NCBI RefSeq assembly: GCF_003721435.2 | Contig: NZ_CP054585.1 | Coordinates: 496,001-560,000 of the forward strand | Length of the DNA stretch: 64,000 nt | Reading direction: 5' to 3' | Source of the DNA: Halorubrum sp. CBA1229 | GTDB taxonomy: Archaea; Halobacteriota; Halobacteria; Halobacteriales; Haloferacaceae | In this document: positions 24,851 through 32,671 of the stretch, in pieces | How the letters are laid out: each line of letters opens with the position of its first letter | Position numbering within the stretch: position 1 is the first letter of the stretch | Notes under the pieces: generated by a model | Told to the model about the DNA's origin: nothing | Seen by the model: only the letters and a program-made list of their open reading frames with translations | Database searches by the model: none | Made by a program: the position numbers and the translations under genes

Positions 24851-25912
24851 ATGTACGAGAAGGACGGCGAGGAGATCTTCGTCATCGACGGTCACGTCCA
24901 CATGTGGGACGCTCGGGAAGAGAACATCATCCACGAGGGGGGCGAGCAGTTCCTCCAGTGTTTCTACGACTACCACACCGGGTTCACCCCGGAGGAGGAG
25001 CAGTGGGACATCGACACGTACCGACACTACGGCGCCGACAAGATGACCGAGGACCTGTTCGGGAACGCGGCCGCCGACATGGCGATCTTCCAGCCGACGT
25101 ACCTCGACGACTTCTACGACGAGGGGTTCAACACGACCGAGCAGAACGCCGAGCTCGCCGAGGAGTATCCGGAGCGGTTCGTGCTCAACGGGAGCTTCGA
25201 TCCGCGCGACGGCGAGGAGGGGTTACGCTACCTCGAACACCTCAAGGAGGAGTACGACATCCCCGGCGTGAAGCTGTACACCGCCGAGTGGCGCGGCGAC
25301 TCGAAGGGGTGGCGGCTCGACAGCGACGACGCCTTCGAGTTCTTAGAGAAATGCTCGGAGCTCGGCATCGAGAACATCAACGCCCACAAGGGGCCGACGA
25401 TCCGCCCGCTCAACCGCGACGCGTTCGACGTGAGGGACGTCGACGACGCCGCGTCGTCGTTCCCGGAGCTCAACTTCATCGTCAACCACGTCGGACTCCC
25501 GCGGCTCGACGACTTCTGCTGGATCGCCGCCCAGGAGCCGAACGTGTACGGCGGGCTCGCGGTCGCCTCCGCGATGTCGACCCACCGCGAGCGGAAGTTC
25601 GGGGAGATCATGGGCGAGCTTCTCTTCTGGCTCGGCGAGGACCGGATCCTCTTCGGCTCCGACTACGCGCTGTGGAACCCGGACTGGCTCGTCGACCAGG
25701 TGATGAACGCGGAGCTCACGGACGAGCAGCGAGACGAGTACGGGGTCGAGCTCGACGTCGACACCATGAAGAAGATCATGGGCGAGAACGCCGCGGAGCT
25801 GTACGACATCGACATCGAGGAGAAGAAGCGGCAGTTCCGCGAGGACGACATCACCGAGCGGTTCGACCTCGAGGCCCACTACGGCGGCGACGCGGGGGCC
25901 GCGGCGGACTGA
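24851..25912 (+). CDS. Amidohydrolase-family (amidohydrolase 2-type) TIM-barrel enzyme
   Basis: This 353-residue enzyme has the metal-binding motif GHVHMWD with H15 and H17, GVKLYTAEW (barrel-strand Lys), INAHKGP and VNHVGLPRL (two more His), and the closing Asp in LFGSDYALWNPDW. This set matches decarboxylase/hydrolase members of the amidohydrolase-2 family. The stop codon overlaps the next ATG (TGATG), so translation is coupled to the MIP18-like gene. The substrate is unknown; the fused context suggests action with an iron or iron-sulfur enzyme. Confidence 0.78.
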   Translation: MYEKDGEEIFVIDGHVHMWDAREENIIHEGGEQFLQCFYDYHTGFTPEEEQWDIDTYRHYGADKMTEDLFGNAAADMAIFQPTYLDDFYDEGFNTTEQNAELAEEYPERFVLNGSFDPRDGEEGLRYLEHLKEEYDIPGVKLYTAEWRGDSKGWRLDSDDAFEFLEKCSELGIENINAHKGPTIRPLNRDAFDVRDVDDAASSFPELNFIVNHVGLPRLDDFCWIAAQEPNVYGGLAVASAMSTHRERKFGEIMGELLFWLGEDRILFGSDYALWNPDWLVDQVMNAELTDEQRDEYGVELDVDTMKKIMGENAAELYDIDIEEKKRQFREDDITERFDLEAHYGGDAGAAAD

Positions 25913-26820
25913 TGTCGGGGAGCAGCGCCGACCCGGCGAGCGACGTCGGCGACGATCGAACGAGCGAGCCCGCCGACCCGGCGGGCGACCCGCAGGGGAC
26001 GGCGGCCGTCAGGGAGCGGCTGGACCGGGTCGAGGATCCGGAGCTCGCCCGCTCCATCGTCGAGCTCGACTACATCGACGCGATCGAGATCGACGGCGAC
26101 CGCGTCGAGGTCCGGTTCACGCTCCCGACGGCGTGGTGTTCGCCCGCCTTCGCGTGGATGATGGCGACCGACGCCCGCGACGAGACCGAGGCGCTCGACT
26201 GGGTCCGCGAGGCGCGGATCGAGCTGTGCGACCACATGCACGGCGCGGAGATCACGACGGGCGTCAACGCGCGCGACACCTTCGGCGAGACGTTCCCCGA
26301 CGCGGACGGCGGGGTGGCGGAGGTGCGGGCGGCCATCGCCGACAAGGCCCGCGTCTCGAGGCAGCGCGAGGCCATAAACGCGCTGCTCGACGCCGGCGTC
26401 GATCCCGAACAGGTCGTCGCCCTCGAACGGGCCGACGTCGACGTCGCCGGCGACGAGGCGCACGTCGACGTCGGCGGGCTCTCGGTCGTCGTCGACGCCG
26501 ATCCGGTCGCCGACTACATCGACCGCGTCGAGACGAGCGGCCACGTGACAGAACCGGACGACACGCTGTTCCTGACGCCGGAGGCCGACCCGATCCCGGC
26601 CGACCGGCTGGACGTGGTCCAGAAGCGGTCCCGGCTCGCGAGCGTGAACATAGGCGGGCAGGGCGCCGTCTGCGACGCGCTCCACCGCGCGCGCCACGGG
26701 CCCGACGGCCCGGACGGGTCCGGCGCGTCGTACGTCGATTCATCGGACCCCGACGAGCGGGCGTACGACGGCGACGTCGACGAGTTCACCTCGACGTGGA
26801 CGCTCGGCACCGACGACTGA
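25912..26820 (+). CDS. MIP18/DUF59-type metal-sulfur cluster assembly protein with C-terminal extension
   Basis: In this 302-residue protein, residues 30-120 form the MIP18 (DUF59) domain: VEDPELARSIVELDYID, then VRFTLPTAWCSPAFAWMM with the reactive-type Cys, then RIELCDHMHG. MIP18-type proteins hand Fe-S or metal clusters to client enzymes. The C-terminal 180 residues are an added acidic region unknown to me. The ATG overlaps the stop of the amidohydrolase gene, which implies a shared complex or pathway. Actinobacterial propane monooxygenase clusters carry a similar pair, but no monooxygenase is seen here. Confidence 0.72.
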   Translation: MSGSSADPASDVGDDRTSEPADPAGDPQGTAAVRERLDRVEDPELARSIVELDYIDAIEIDGDRVEVRFTLPTAWCSPAFAWMMATDARDETEALDWVREARIELCDHMHGAEITTGVNARDTFGETFPDADGGVAEVRAAIADKARVSRQREAINALLDAGVDPEQVVALERADVDVAGDEAHVDVGGLSVVVDADPVADYIDRVETSGHVTEPDDTLFLTPEADPIPADRLDVVQKRSRLASVNIGGQGAVCDALHRARHGPDGPDGSGASYVDSSDPDERAYDGDVDEFTSTWTLGTDD

Positions 26821-26883
26821 GTCGCGACCGACTTTCTCGTCTCCCCTCCATCGCGTTCTCTGCCCCAGCGCGTTCTCCCGACC

Positions 26884-27081
26884 TCAGCGGATCGGGCCGA
26901 GTCCACCGAGCCCGCCGCCGCCGGACCCGCCGTCCTCCTCGGGCTCGCCGTGTCCCTCCTTCTCCAGTCCGTGCCGGCCGCTCGCGGCCCACTCGTCGCG
27001 GTCCCAGCCGCACTCCGGGCACTCGCCCTCCCCCCAGTCGAACGGCTCGCCGCAGCCGAGGCAGGCGTTCTCCGTGTTCAT
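26884..27081 (-). CDS. Small Zn-ribbon protein with Gly-rich tail
   Basis: This 65-residue protein has two CxxC knuckles (CLGCGEPF and CPECGW) forming a rubredoxin-like zinc ribbon in residues 8-27, then a short acidic and glycine-rich tail. The ATG at 27081 gives the family-like start MNTENACLGC; an upstream in-frame start lacks support. Such mini-ribbons are common in haloarchaea and mostly uncharacterised. Confidence 0.7.
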   Translation of the reverse strand: MNTENACLGCGEPFDWGEGECPECGWDRDEWAASGRHGLEKEGHGEPEEDGGSGGGGLGGLGPIR

Positions 27082-27140
27082 AGCCCACAGTACGCACGAA
27101 CGGACAAAAGCGTTCACGACATGCGAAGCGTCAGAGGCGT

Positions 27141-27893
27141 TCACAGCAGCTCGCGGAACTTCCCGAGCGGCGGGAAGCGGAGCGGCTCCCCGGCGTCGCC
27201 CCCGCCACCCGCGTCGCCTGCCCCGACGGTTCCCGGGTCGACCACGACCGGCGCCAGTCGATCCGCGTCGGCGACGAGCGGCGAGTCGAACGCCTCCGTT
27301 CGCATGTCGTTGACGGCCACGCCCGGGGCGAGCCGGGTGAACGCGGGCAGCATGAGGAGGTCCGCGCCGCGGTAAGTCCCCTCGCCGCGGAGGAAGCAGG
27401 GGCGGCGGTCGCCCTCGATCTCGATCGTCGGGTGGACGTGGCCGATCACGTACCGGTCCGCCGTCGTCGAGGGCGCCTCGTGGCCGTGACAGACGAGGGT
27501 GCGAGGCGCGTCGGGGTCGGTGTCAGTGGCGTCAAGCGCGTACTCCTCGCGGACCGGGCCGTCCCACGCGCTCGCGAGGGCCGTGTCGTGGTTGCCCGCG
27601 ACGAGTTCGAAAGCGACGTCGTCCGACTCGCAGGCGTCGCGGAGCGCGTCCAGCGTTCCGAGGCTCCGGTCGCTGACTCGGTCGAACGTGTGGACGACGT
27701 CGCCGGCGACGACGAGGATCTCGGGTGCGAACCGGGCGAGGAGCCCGACGAGCCGTTCGACGAGGTCCTCACGCTCGCCGAGCGGGAGCGAGACCGCGGA
27801 GGCCTCCCCGCGGCCGACGTGGAGGTCGGCGACGACGAGCGCGTCGTGGCGACCGAGGTACGCCGCGCGCTCTCCGAACGCGATTCCCGTCAT
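27141..27893 (-). CDS. Metallophosphoesterase (archaeal ICC-like/COG1407)
   Basis: This 250-residue calcineurin-like phosphoesterase has all five metal motifs: D23-L-H25 (VADLHVGRGE), GDVVH near 66, GNHD near 101, CHGHE and GHVHPT. The dimetal site is complete. The COG1407 subgroup is often found beside DNA-repair helicases in archaea and is thought to act on nucleic acids or nucleotides; here the neighbours are a J-domain protein and a zinc ribbon instead. A Gly-rich insert occurs near the C-terminus. Confidence 0.78.
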   Translation of the reverse strand: MTGIAFGERAAYLGRHDALVVADLHVGRGEASAVSLPLGEREDLVERLVGLLARFAPEILVVAGDVVHTFDRVSDRSLGTLDALRDACESDDVAFELVAGNHDTALASAWDGPVREEYALDATDTDPDAPRTLVCHGHEAPSTTADRYVIGHVHPTIEIEGDRRPCFLRGEGTYRGADLLMLPAFTRLAPGVAVNDMRTEAFDSPLVADADRLAPVVVDPGTVGAGDAGGGGDAGEPLRFPPLGKFRELL

Positions 27894-27906
27894 CGACGGC
27901 TCCCCG

Positions 27907-28620
27907 TCACCGGCCGAAGCCCGTCGGGGGATCGGTGCGGTCAGACCGGGCGGCCCGGGCGGCCCCGGCGGCCGGACGACTCCGATCGGCCTCCTCGCTC
28001 CCGCCGCCGGCGTGGTTGCGGGCGGTCGCGTACGCCTCGCGGACGCGGCGGAACGACTCCTCGTCGCCGCCCTGGTCCGGGTGGGTCTCCTTGACGCGTT
28101 CGCGGTAGGCGCGCTTCACCTCGGCGGCGTCGGCGTCGCGGTCGACGTCGAGCTCCGCGAACGCGGCGGCGACCGGGTCGCGGCGACCGCCCTCGGCGGC
28201 GGGGTCCGGCCCCCAGTCTGGCTCGACCACGTCGAACGGGAGCCGGCGGCCCAGCCCCCGGCCCGGCATCTCGTGTTCGCAGAGGACGGTGTAGACGCCC
28301 TCGCCCTCCAGTCTGAAGTAGTCGTGCGCGTCGAACGTGATGGCGACCCCGCGCTCGGGGAGGTAGAAGGGGACGGCCACGTCGCCGAGCGCGTGGTCCT
28401 CGCGGAACCGCTCGTCGATGGCCGTCAGGTACTCGCGGATCTCGCCGCGGCGCCGCTCGTCGCCAGCGGCGCTCCCGCCGTCGCCGGCCGCGGCGACGCT
28501 CGGGGCGACGAACCGGTTCCCGAGGTAGAAGACGACCGCCGCGAGCGCGGAGGCGACGACGCCGAGCGCGGTCCCTATCAGGATCCACGGCGGCACCGTG
28601 CCGATGAGCTCGACGACCAC
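27907..28620 (-). CDS. Membrane-anchored J-domain (DnaJ-like) protein
   Basis: This 237-residue protein has an N-terminal transmembrane helix (residues 12-33), a central region without recognised fold (60-130), and a C-terminal J-domain (about 150-205) with the HPD tripeptide at 180-182 needed to stimulate DnaK ATPase. The J-domain is at the C-terminal side, unlike DnaJ itself. It would recruit DnaK to the membrane. It is followed 13 bp later by the metallophosphoesterase gene on the same strand, suggesting co-transcription. Confidence 0.82.
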   Translation of the reverse strand: MVVELIGTVPPWILIGTALGVVASALAAVVFYLGNRFVAPSVAAAGDGGSAAGDERRRGEIREYLTAIDERFREDHALGDVAVPFYLPERGVAITFDAHDYFRLEGEGVYTVLCEHEMPGRGLGRRLPFDVVEPDWGPDPAAEGGRRDPVAAAFAELDVDRDADAAEVKRAYRERVKETHPDQGGDEESFRRVREAYATARNHAGGGSEEADRSRPAAGAARAARSDRTDPPTGFGR

Positions 28621-28738
28621 GCCCGAGGTAACGGCTCGGCGCCTATCAACCCCTCGCCGGACTCGCGGCGCTCGGCGCGCGCGAGCCGCGAGGCTCTCCG
28701 GGCGGCGGTCAACGGGTTGAAAAGAGCGGGCGCCGGCG

Positions 28739-28996
28739 TCAGATCATCCCCTTCGACTCGAGCCCGTCGAGGATGTCGTCGACGAGCTCCTCGGGGGTGT
28801 CGTAGGGGAACTCCTGTTCGCTCCCCAGCTTCGCGGCCAGCTCCATCGCCGTGAGGCTCACGTCGCCGGCCTCGAACTTCGTGGCCGGGCCGTCCGGGAG
28901 CGCCGGGACGAGGTCCATCTGGTTCTCGACGGGGAAGTCGGCGCCGCCGAACGCGTCGAGGAACTGTTCGCGGAGTTCCGCTCTGACGTCACTCAT
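28739..28996 (-). CDS. MTH865-like small EF-hand-fold protein
   Basis: This 85-residue protein shows the MTH865 family pattern: REQFLDAFGGADFPV, then ALPDGPATKFEAGDVSLTAMEL, then PYDTPEELVDDILDGL. The founding structure from Methanothermobacter has an EF-hand-like fold without clear calcium ligands; its function is unknown. Members are widespread in methanogens and haloarchaea. The gene stands alone, divergent from the M42 peptidase. Confidence 0.82.
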   Translation of the reverse strand: MSDVRAELREQFLDAFGGADFPVENQMDLVPALPDGPATKFEAGDVSLTAMELAAKLGSEQEFPYDTPEELVDDILDGLESKGMI

Positions 28997-29149
28997 ACAC
29001 TCCCATCCCGCGAGCCACCGCAAAAGGGTTGCGGAACAACGGTAAACTAGTTTGCAGTTTCGGGTGACGAGAGCGCGGCGGGGTTCCGAAACGCCGACCG
29101 GAGTGCCGGAACCTCCCCACCTTTGGTGCTGGGCCACGACCCCCCGTCC

Positions 29150-30202
29150 ATGCCGTTCGACTTCGATTTCGACCTGCTGCGAGAGCTGACCGAGGCCCGC
29201 GGCGTGCCGGGGTACGAGGACGACGTCCGCGAGATCGTCCGCCGCGAGCTCGCCGACACCGCGGACCGCGTCCGCACCGACGCGATGGGGAACGTCGTCG
29301 GGACCGTCGAGGGCGACTCGGACTACTCCGTGGCCGTCGCGGCCCACATGGACGAGATCGGCTTCATGGTGCGCCACGTCACCGACGAGGGGTTCGTGCA
29401 GGTGGACCCGCTCGGCGGGTTCGACGCGCGCGTGCTCCGCGCCCAGCGCGTCACCGTCCACGGCGACGAGGACCTCACAGGGGTCATCGGCTCCGTGCCG
29501 CCGCACACGCTCACGGAGGAGCAGCAGGAGAAAGACGACGAGGTCTCGGACGTGTTCATCGACCTCGGGCGCGACGCCGAGGCGGTCGAGGAGCTGGTCG
29601 GCGTCGGCGACCTCGTCACCCTCGACCAGACGACGACGCGCATGGGCGACCGCGTGACGGGGAAGGCGCTCGACGACCGGATCTGCGTGTTCGCGATGCT
29701 TTCGGCCGCCCGCCGGATCGAGGACCCCGACGTGACGATCCACTTCGCAGCGACCGTCCAAGAGGAGGTCGGGCTCCGAGGCGCGAGCGCGCTCGGCGTC
29801 GACATCGACCCCGACCTCGCGGTCGCCTTAGACGTCACCGTCGCCAACGACGTCCCGCAGATCGGCGAGCCGGCCGACGCCGTGACCGAGCTCGGCGAGG
29901 GGACCGCGATCAAGCTCAAGGACTCCTCCGTGATCACCAGCCCGAAGGTCCACGGTCGGCTGACCGACGTGGCCGAAGCGGAGGGGATCGACCACCAGCA
30001 CGAGGTGTTGCCCGCGGGCGGCACCGACACCGCCGGCTTCCAGAACACGGCCGGCGCCAAGCCCGTCGGCGCCATCTCGATCCCGACGCGGTACCTCCAC
30101 ACCGTCACCGAGACCGCCGACGGCGACGACGTCGCCGCGACGATCGACCTCCTCACCGCGTTCCTCGACTCCGAGACCGGCGAACACGACTACACCTTAT
30201 AA
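29150..30202 (+). CDS. M42-family aminopeptidase (TET-type) or endoglucanase-like peptidase
   Basis: This 350-residue co-catalytic metallopeptidase has H66 and D68 (AAHMDEIGFMV), the bridging Asp in ALDDRICVF, the EE pair in VQEEVGLRGA, Asp in LDVTVANDVPQ and the last His in YLHTVTE. Members form 12-subunit tetrahedral shells that trim peptides released by the proteasome; some were mislabelled as endoglucanases. The start at 29150 follows a CTTTGG box by about 28 nt; the in-frame GTG at 29123 would lie before it. The 3' end abuts structured element copy 2. Confidence 0.84.
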   Translation: MPFDFDFDLLRELTEARGVPGYEDDVREIVRRELADTADRVRTDAMGNVVGTVEGDSDYSVAVAAHMDEIGFMVRHVTDEGFVQVDPLGGFDARVLRAQRVTVHGDEDLTGVIGSVPPHTLTEEQQEKDDEVSDVFIDLGRDAEAVEELVGVGDLVTLDQTTTRMGDRVTGKALDDRICVFAMLSAARRIEDPDVTIHFAATVQEEVGLRGASALGVDIDPDLAVALDVTVANDVPQIGEPADAVTELGEGTAIKLKDSSVITSPKVHGRLTDVAEAEGIDHQHEVLPAGGTDTAGFQNTAGAKPVGAISIPTRYLHTVTETADGDDVAATIDLLTAFLDSETGEHDYTL

Positions 30203-30210
30203 ATAAATCT

Positions 30211-30540
30211 GCGGCGGCGCGCACCTGCGAGCGCCCGTCGGGCGCGAGCAGCGTGCGCGAGGTCGCCGGCGCGACGCGCCGGCTGCCAGAGGGACCTTCG
30301 GTCCCTCCCTGGAGTCGGTCGTCCGGAGCAACGCGGAGGACGACCGACGAGGTTGGGGAGGCGTGAGGCGCGGTCGCGGTGCGGTTGGGTGGGACTCAAA
30401 GGGGCAGTCGCGAGGGCGAAGCACGGCGACGCAAGGACCGCAGGGAACGAGCGAAGCGAGTGACCGAGGACCGCAGCGAGCCGCGCGAGTCCTCGCGGCT
30501 GGGGCTTTGGTGTTGTTAACCGCAGAACTCACTTATAAAT
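30211..30540 (-). ncRNA. Structured intergenic element, copy 2 (candidate non-coding RNA)
   Basis: This fills the 448-bp gap after the M42 gene. It shares with copies 1 and 3 the CAAAG/CTTTG clamp, the internal loop, the main stem (30491-30500 with 30406-30415, one non-Watson-Crick position), and a second stem, 30314-30324 with 30338-30348. That second stem differs from copy 1 by a compensated G-C to C-G change. About 50 extra bases form two more hairpins (GCCGGCG/CGCCGGC and AGGGACC/GGTCCCT). A TATA-like box, TTTATAAG on the minus strand at 30532-30539, sits 22 nt from the core. The single non-canonical pair would be G-U in a plus-strand RNA and C-A in a minus-strand RNA, so orientation remains open. 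Confidence 0.6.
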
Positions 30541-30650
30541 GAACGGTGGGCGATTTGTCAACACTCGCTGTTCCGTCACGACGAATAACCCGATCCTCTC
30601 ACACGTAGTCTCGCCGGACCGCTTATTACGCGCCGCTCGAACGAACCTCC

Positions 30651-31193
30651 GTGGACGAACTCGTCGTGAGCACGGAGGTGTACGCCGACCCCGAGGAGGT
30701 GTACGAGTTCCTGCTCGATTTCCCGGGCTACGCGCGCTACTCGAAGTACCTCGACGGCGTGCGGACGATCGAGGGCGACGGCGGCCCCGGCACCCGCTAC
30801 GCGCTCAGGTTCGCGTGGTGGAAGATCACCTACACGGCCCACTCGCGGGTGACGGGCGTCGAGCCGCCCGAGCGGATCGACTGGGAGATCACGAAGGACA
30901 TCGACGCCGGCGGGTGTTGGCGCGTGACGCCGGTAACGGACGCGGACGGGGGCGAAAACGCGGGCGACTCGCCGGTCTGCGAGGTCGCGCTCGAAGTCGA
31001 GTTCGACCCGGGATCCGCCAGCCCGGACGCGCTCGACCTGCCCCGGCTCGTCTCCTTCGACTGGGTGTTAAAGAAGGCGGTCCCCCTCATCCGGTCCGAG
31101 GCGGAGCGCGTGGTCCAGCGCGCCGTCCGCGACTTAGAGGGCTCGACCCGCACCGTTGACCTCGACGTGTACGTCGACTCCGAGCGGATCTGA
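30651..31193 (+). CDS. SRPBCC/START-like (polyketide cyclase/COQ10 type) protein
   Basis: This 180-residue protein has a helix-grip fold. The N-terminal strand and helix VVSTEVYADPEEVYEFLLDFPGYARYSKYL contain the signature of ligand-binding SRPBCC proteins; a beta-sheet region and a long C-terminal helix with LIRSEAERVVQRAVRDLE follow. These proteins bind hydrophobic ligands such as quinones or polyketides. The GTG start at 30651 follows GCTTATTACG by about 25 nt (leaderless). The ligand is unknown. Confidence 0.78.
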   Translation: MDELVVSTEVYADPEEVYEFLLDFPGYARYSKYLDGVRTIEGDGGPGTRYALRFAWWKITYTAHSRVTGVEPPERIDWEITKDIDAGGCWRVTPVTDADGGENAGDSPVCEVALEVEFDPGSASPDALDLPRLVSFDWVLKKAVPLIRSEAERVVQRAVRDLEGSTRTVDLDVYVDSERI

Positions 31194-31246
31194 GAGGCGA
31201 GAGGCACGCGCGTGAGACGGCACTCCCGCCGTCGCCGAGTCGAAGG

Positions 31247-31256
31247 CCTTAATATA
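31247..31256 (+). promoter_or_regulatory. TATA-like promoter of tRNA-Ala
   Basis: TTAATATATC lies about 31-40 nt upstream of the first base of the tRNA, the usual distance for an archaeal tRNA promoter with a few-nucleotide leader. Confidence 0.6.
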
Positions 31257-31285
31257 TCCAGCGGGGAACGATGGAACGCGTACGA

Positions 31286-31357
31286 GGGCTCGTAGATCAG
31301 TGGTAGATCATCCCCCTGGCACGGGGAAGGCCCGGGGTTCAAATCCCCGCGAGTCCA
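31286..31357 (+). tRNA. tRNA-Ala (anticodon GGC)
   Basis: This is a 72-nt cloverleaf. The acceptor stem GGGCTCG pairs with CGAGTCC and includes the G3-U70 wobble that marks alanine tRNAs; the discriminator is A. The D arm is GATC/GATC, the anticodon stem TCCCC/GGGGA holds the loop CTGGCAC (anticodon GGC, reads GCC), and the T arm is CGGGG-TTCAAAT-CCCCG. The variable loop is AGGCC. CCA is not encoded. There is no intron. Confidence 0.95.
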
Positions 31358-31435
31358 CTCGACTCACTTCGTTCGTCTCGTTCCCTCGCGTGGTCCCGTT
31401 CACTCCGTTCACGGGACCCCCGCGAGTCCATGTTT
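31336..31435 (+). repeat. Direct repeat, unit A: tRNA-Ala 3' end plus flank
   Basis: This unit begins inside the T arm (GGTTCAAATCCCCGCGAGTC) and continues about 78 nt beyond the tRNA to another GGGACCCCCGCGAGTCC. Unit B, 205 bp downstream, repeats the first 68 bp with a single mismatch. This is the pattern left when an integrative element enters at a tRNA 3' end and regenerates it. Confidence 0.8.
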
Positions 31436-31469
31436 TCGCGCCGCGAGCAATATCGCGAGCGGCGCGAAA
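31434..31469. other. 11-bp perfect hairpin between the tRNA-derived repeats
   Basis: TTTCGCGCCGC (31434-31444) pairs with GCGGCGCGAAA (31459-31469) across a 14-nt loop. A degenerate T-arm-like sequence in the opposite orientation (GGCAGGGTTCAAATTCCC on the minus strand) follows near 31480. Confidence 0.6.
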
Positions 31470-31540
31470 CTGTGCCGAGCGGGAATTTGAACCCTGCCAG
31501 TCGCGCGCAGCGAACGGAGTGAGCGAGCACGTCTGGCTCT

Positions 31541-31640
31541 GGTTCAAATCCCCGCGAGTCCACTCGGCTCACTTCGTTCGTCTCGTTCCCTCGCGTGGTC
31601 CCGTTCGCTAACGCTCACGGGACCCCCGCGAGTCTACTCG
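31541..31640 (+). repeat. Direct repeat, unit B, and further tRNA 3'-end fragments to 31735
   Basis: Bases 31541-31608 match 31336-31403 with one difference, including the last 17 nt of tRNA-Ala. Further short copies of CCCCGCGAGTC occur at about 31622, 31694 and 31721. The whole 486-bp gap up to the PHP gene holds only these fragments and the promoter of that gene; no coding sequence is supported. Confidence 0.8.
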
Positions 31641-31843
31641 CTCCGCCAGTTCAGTCGGTTCTTCGCGTAGTTCCGTTCACTTGCATTTAATCACCCCCGC
31701 GAGTCGCGTTCACCGGCTCCCCGCGAGTCCACTCCCTGGTCAGTACTTCCGGCACGGTCGGCCATCCCGGGCCGCGACCGGAACCGGATCCGCTCGCCGT
31801 CAAACGATACCCCTTTGCTCCGGCATGCACACCGTCCACTAAC

Positions 31844-32635
31844 GTGACCCGATCGAGAACGCGCGTCGACGCCCACGTCAAGGTGCTCGACGACGACGTC
31901 GTGGCCCTCGCGAAGGAGCGGGGGATCGACGCACTCGTGTACGCGCCGCACTTCACTCGGCTCCGGACGGTCCAAGAGCGCGCGGCCCGATACGCCGACG
32001 ACGACCTGACGATCGTCCCGGCCCGCGAGGTGTTCACCGGCGACTGGGGAAACCGCCGACACCTCCTCGTTCTCGGCCTGCACGAGCCCGTCCCCGACTA
32101 CATCACCTTCGAGGCGGCGATGGCCGAGGTCGAGCGGCAGGACGCCGTCGTGCTCGTCCCGCACCCCGGCTTCGCCACCATCTCGCTCACCCGACCGGAG
32201 ATCGCGGCCCACGCCGAGCGCCTCGCCGCGGTCGAGACGTACAACACCAAGCTCCTCCCTCACCAGAACACCAGGACGCGGCGGATCGCCGAGGTGACGG
32301 ATATGCCCGGCTTCGGCTCCTCGTACGCGCACCTGCCCGGCACGGTCGGCGAGGCGTGGACCGAGTTCGACGGCGACCTCTCCGACGCGGACGCGGTCGT
32401 CGACGCCTTCCGCGAGGAACGTCCCCGGACGGTGGTCCACCGCGGCGGGGTCCGGCACCAGCTCCGCGGGCTCCTCGAGTTCGCCCACCTCGGCTACGAG
32501 AACACCTGGGAGAAGCTGGACCGCCTGTTCCTCTCGGGCGACGAGCCGACCCTCCCGAGCAACGTCGCCTACGAGGGCCGGTTCAACGACGTGAGCGTCT
32601 ACTCCGGGACGCTGTCGGATTACCGGCCGAAGTGA
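31844..32635 (+). CDS. PHP-domain phosphoesterase-like protein
   Basis: This 263-residue protein has the PHP pattern: DAHVK (residues 9-13, His11), YAPHFTR with a second His, PAREVF with Glu, VPHPG and ETYN. The usual opening HxH is HxK here (Lys13), so one metal ligand is missing or replaced. PHP domains hydrolyse phosphate esters with a trinuclear metal site. The start is GTG at 31844, with a CCCTTTGC box about 25 nt upstream. A PHP-associated C-terminal region follows to the end. The substrate is unknown. Confidence 0.75.
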   Translation: MTRSRTRVDAHVKVLDDDVVALAKERGIDALVYAPHFTRLRTVQERAARYADDDLTIVPAREVFTGDWGNRRHLLVLGLHEPVPDYITFEAAMAEVERQDAVVLVPHPGFATISLTRPEIAAHAERLAAVETYNTKLLPHQNTRTRRIAEVTDMPGFGSSYAHLPGTVGEAWTEFDGDLSDADAVVDAFREERPRTVVHRGGVRHQLRGLLEFAHLGYENTWEKLDRLFLSGDEPTLPSNVAYEGRFNDVSVYSGTLSDYRPK

Positions 32636-32671
32636 GCGAGCGGTCGGTTTGGGGACTCGGAGCGAGCGCCG

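Noticed and set aside
30197-30532. An open frame of about 110 codons across structured element copy 2
   Set aside because: It matches the frame of copy 1 only for the first 40 codons and then shifts. This is the behaviour of non-coding sequence with a GC-rich code.
31300-31611. Open frames across the tRNA-Ala gene and its repeats
   Set aside because: They translate the tRNA and its 3' repeats; no independent coding evidence.
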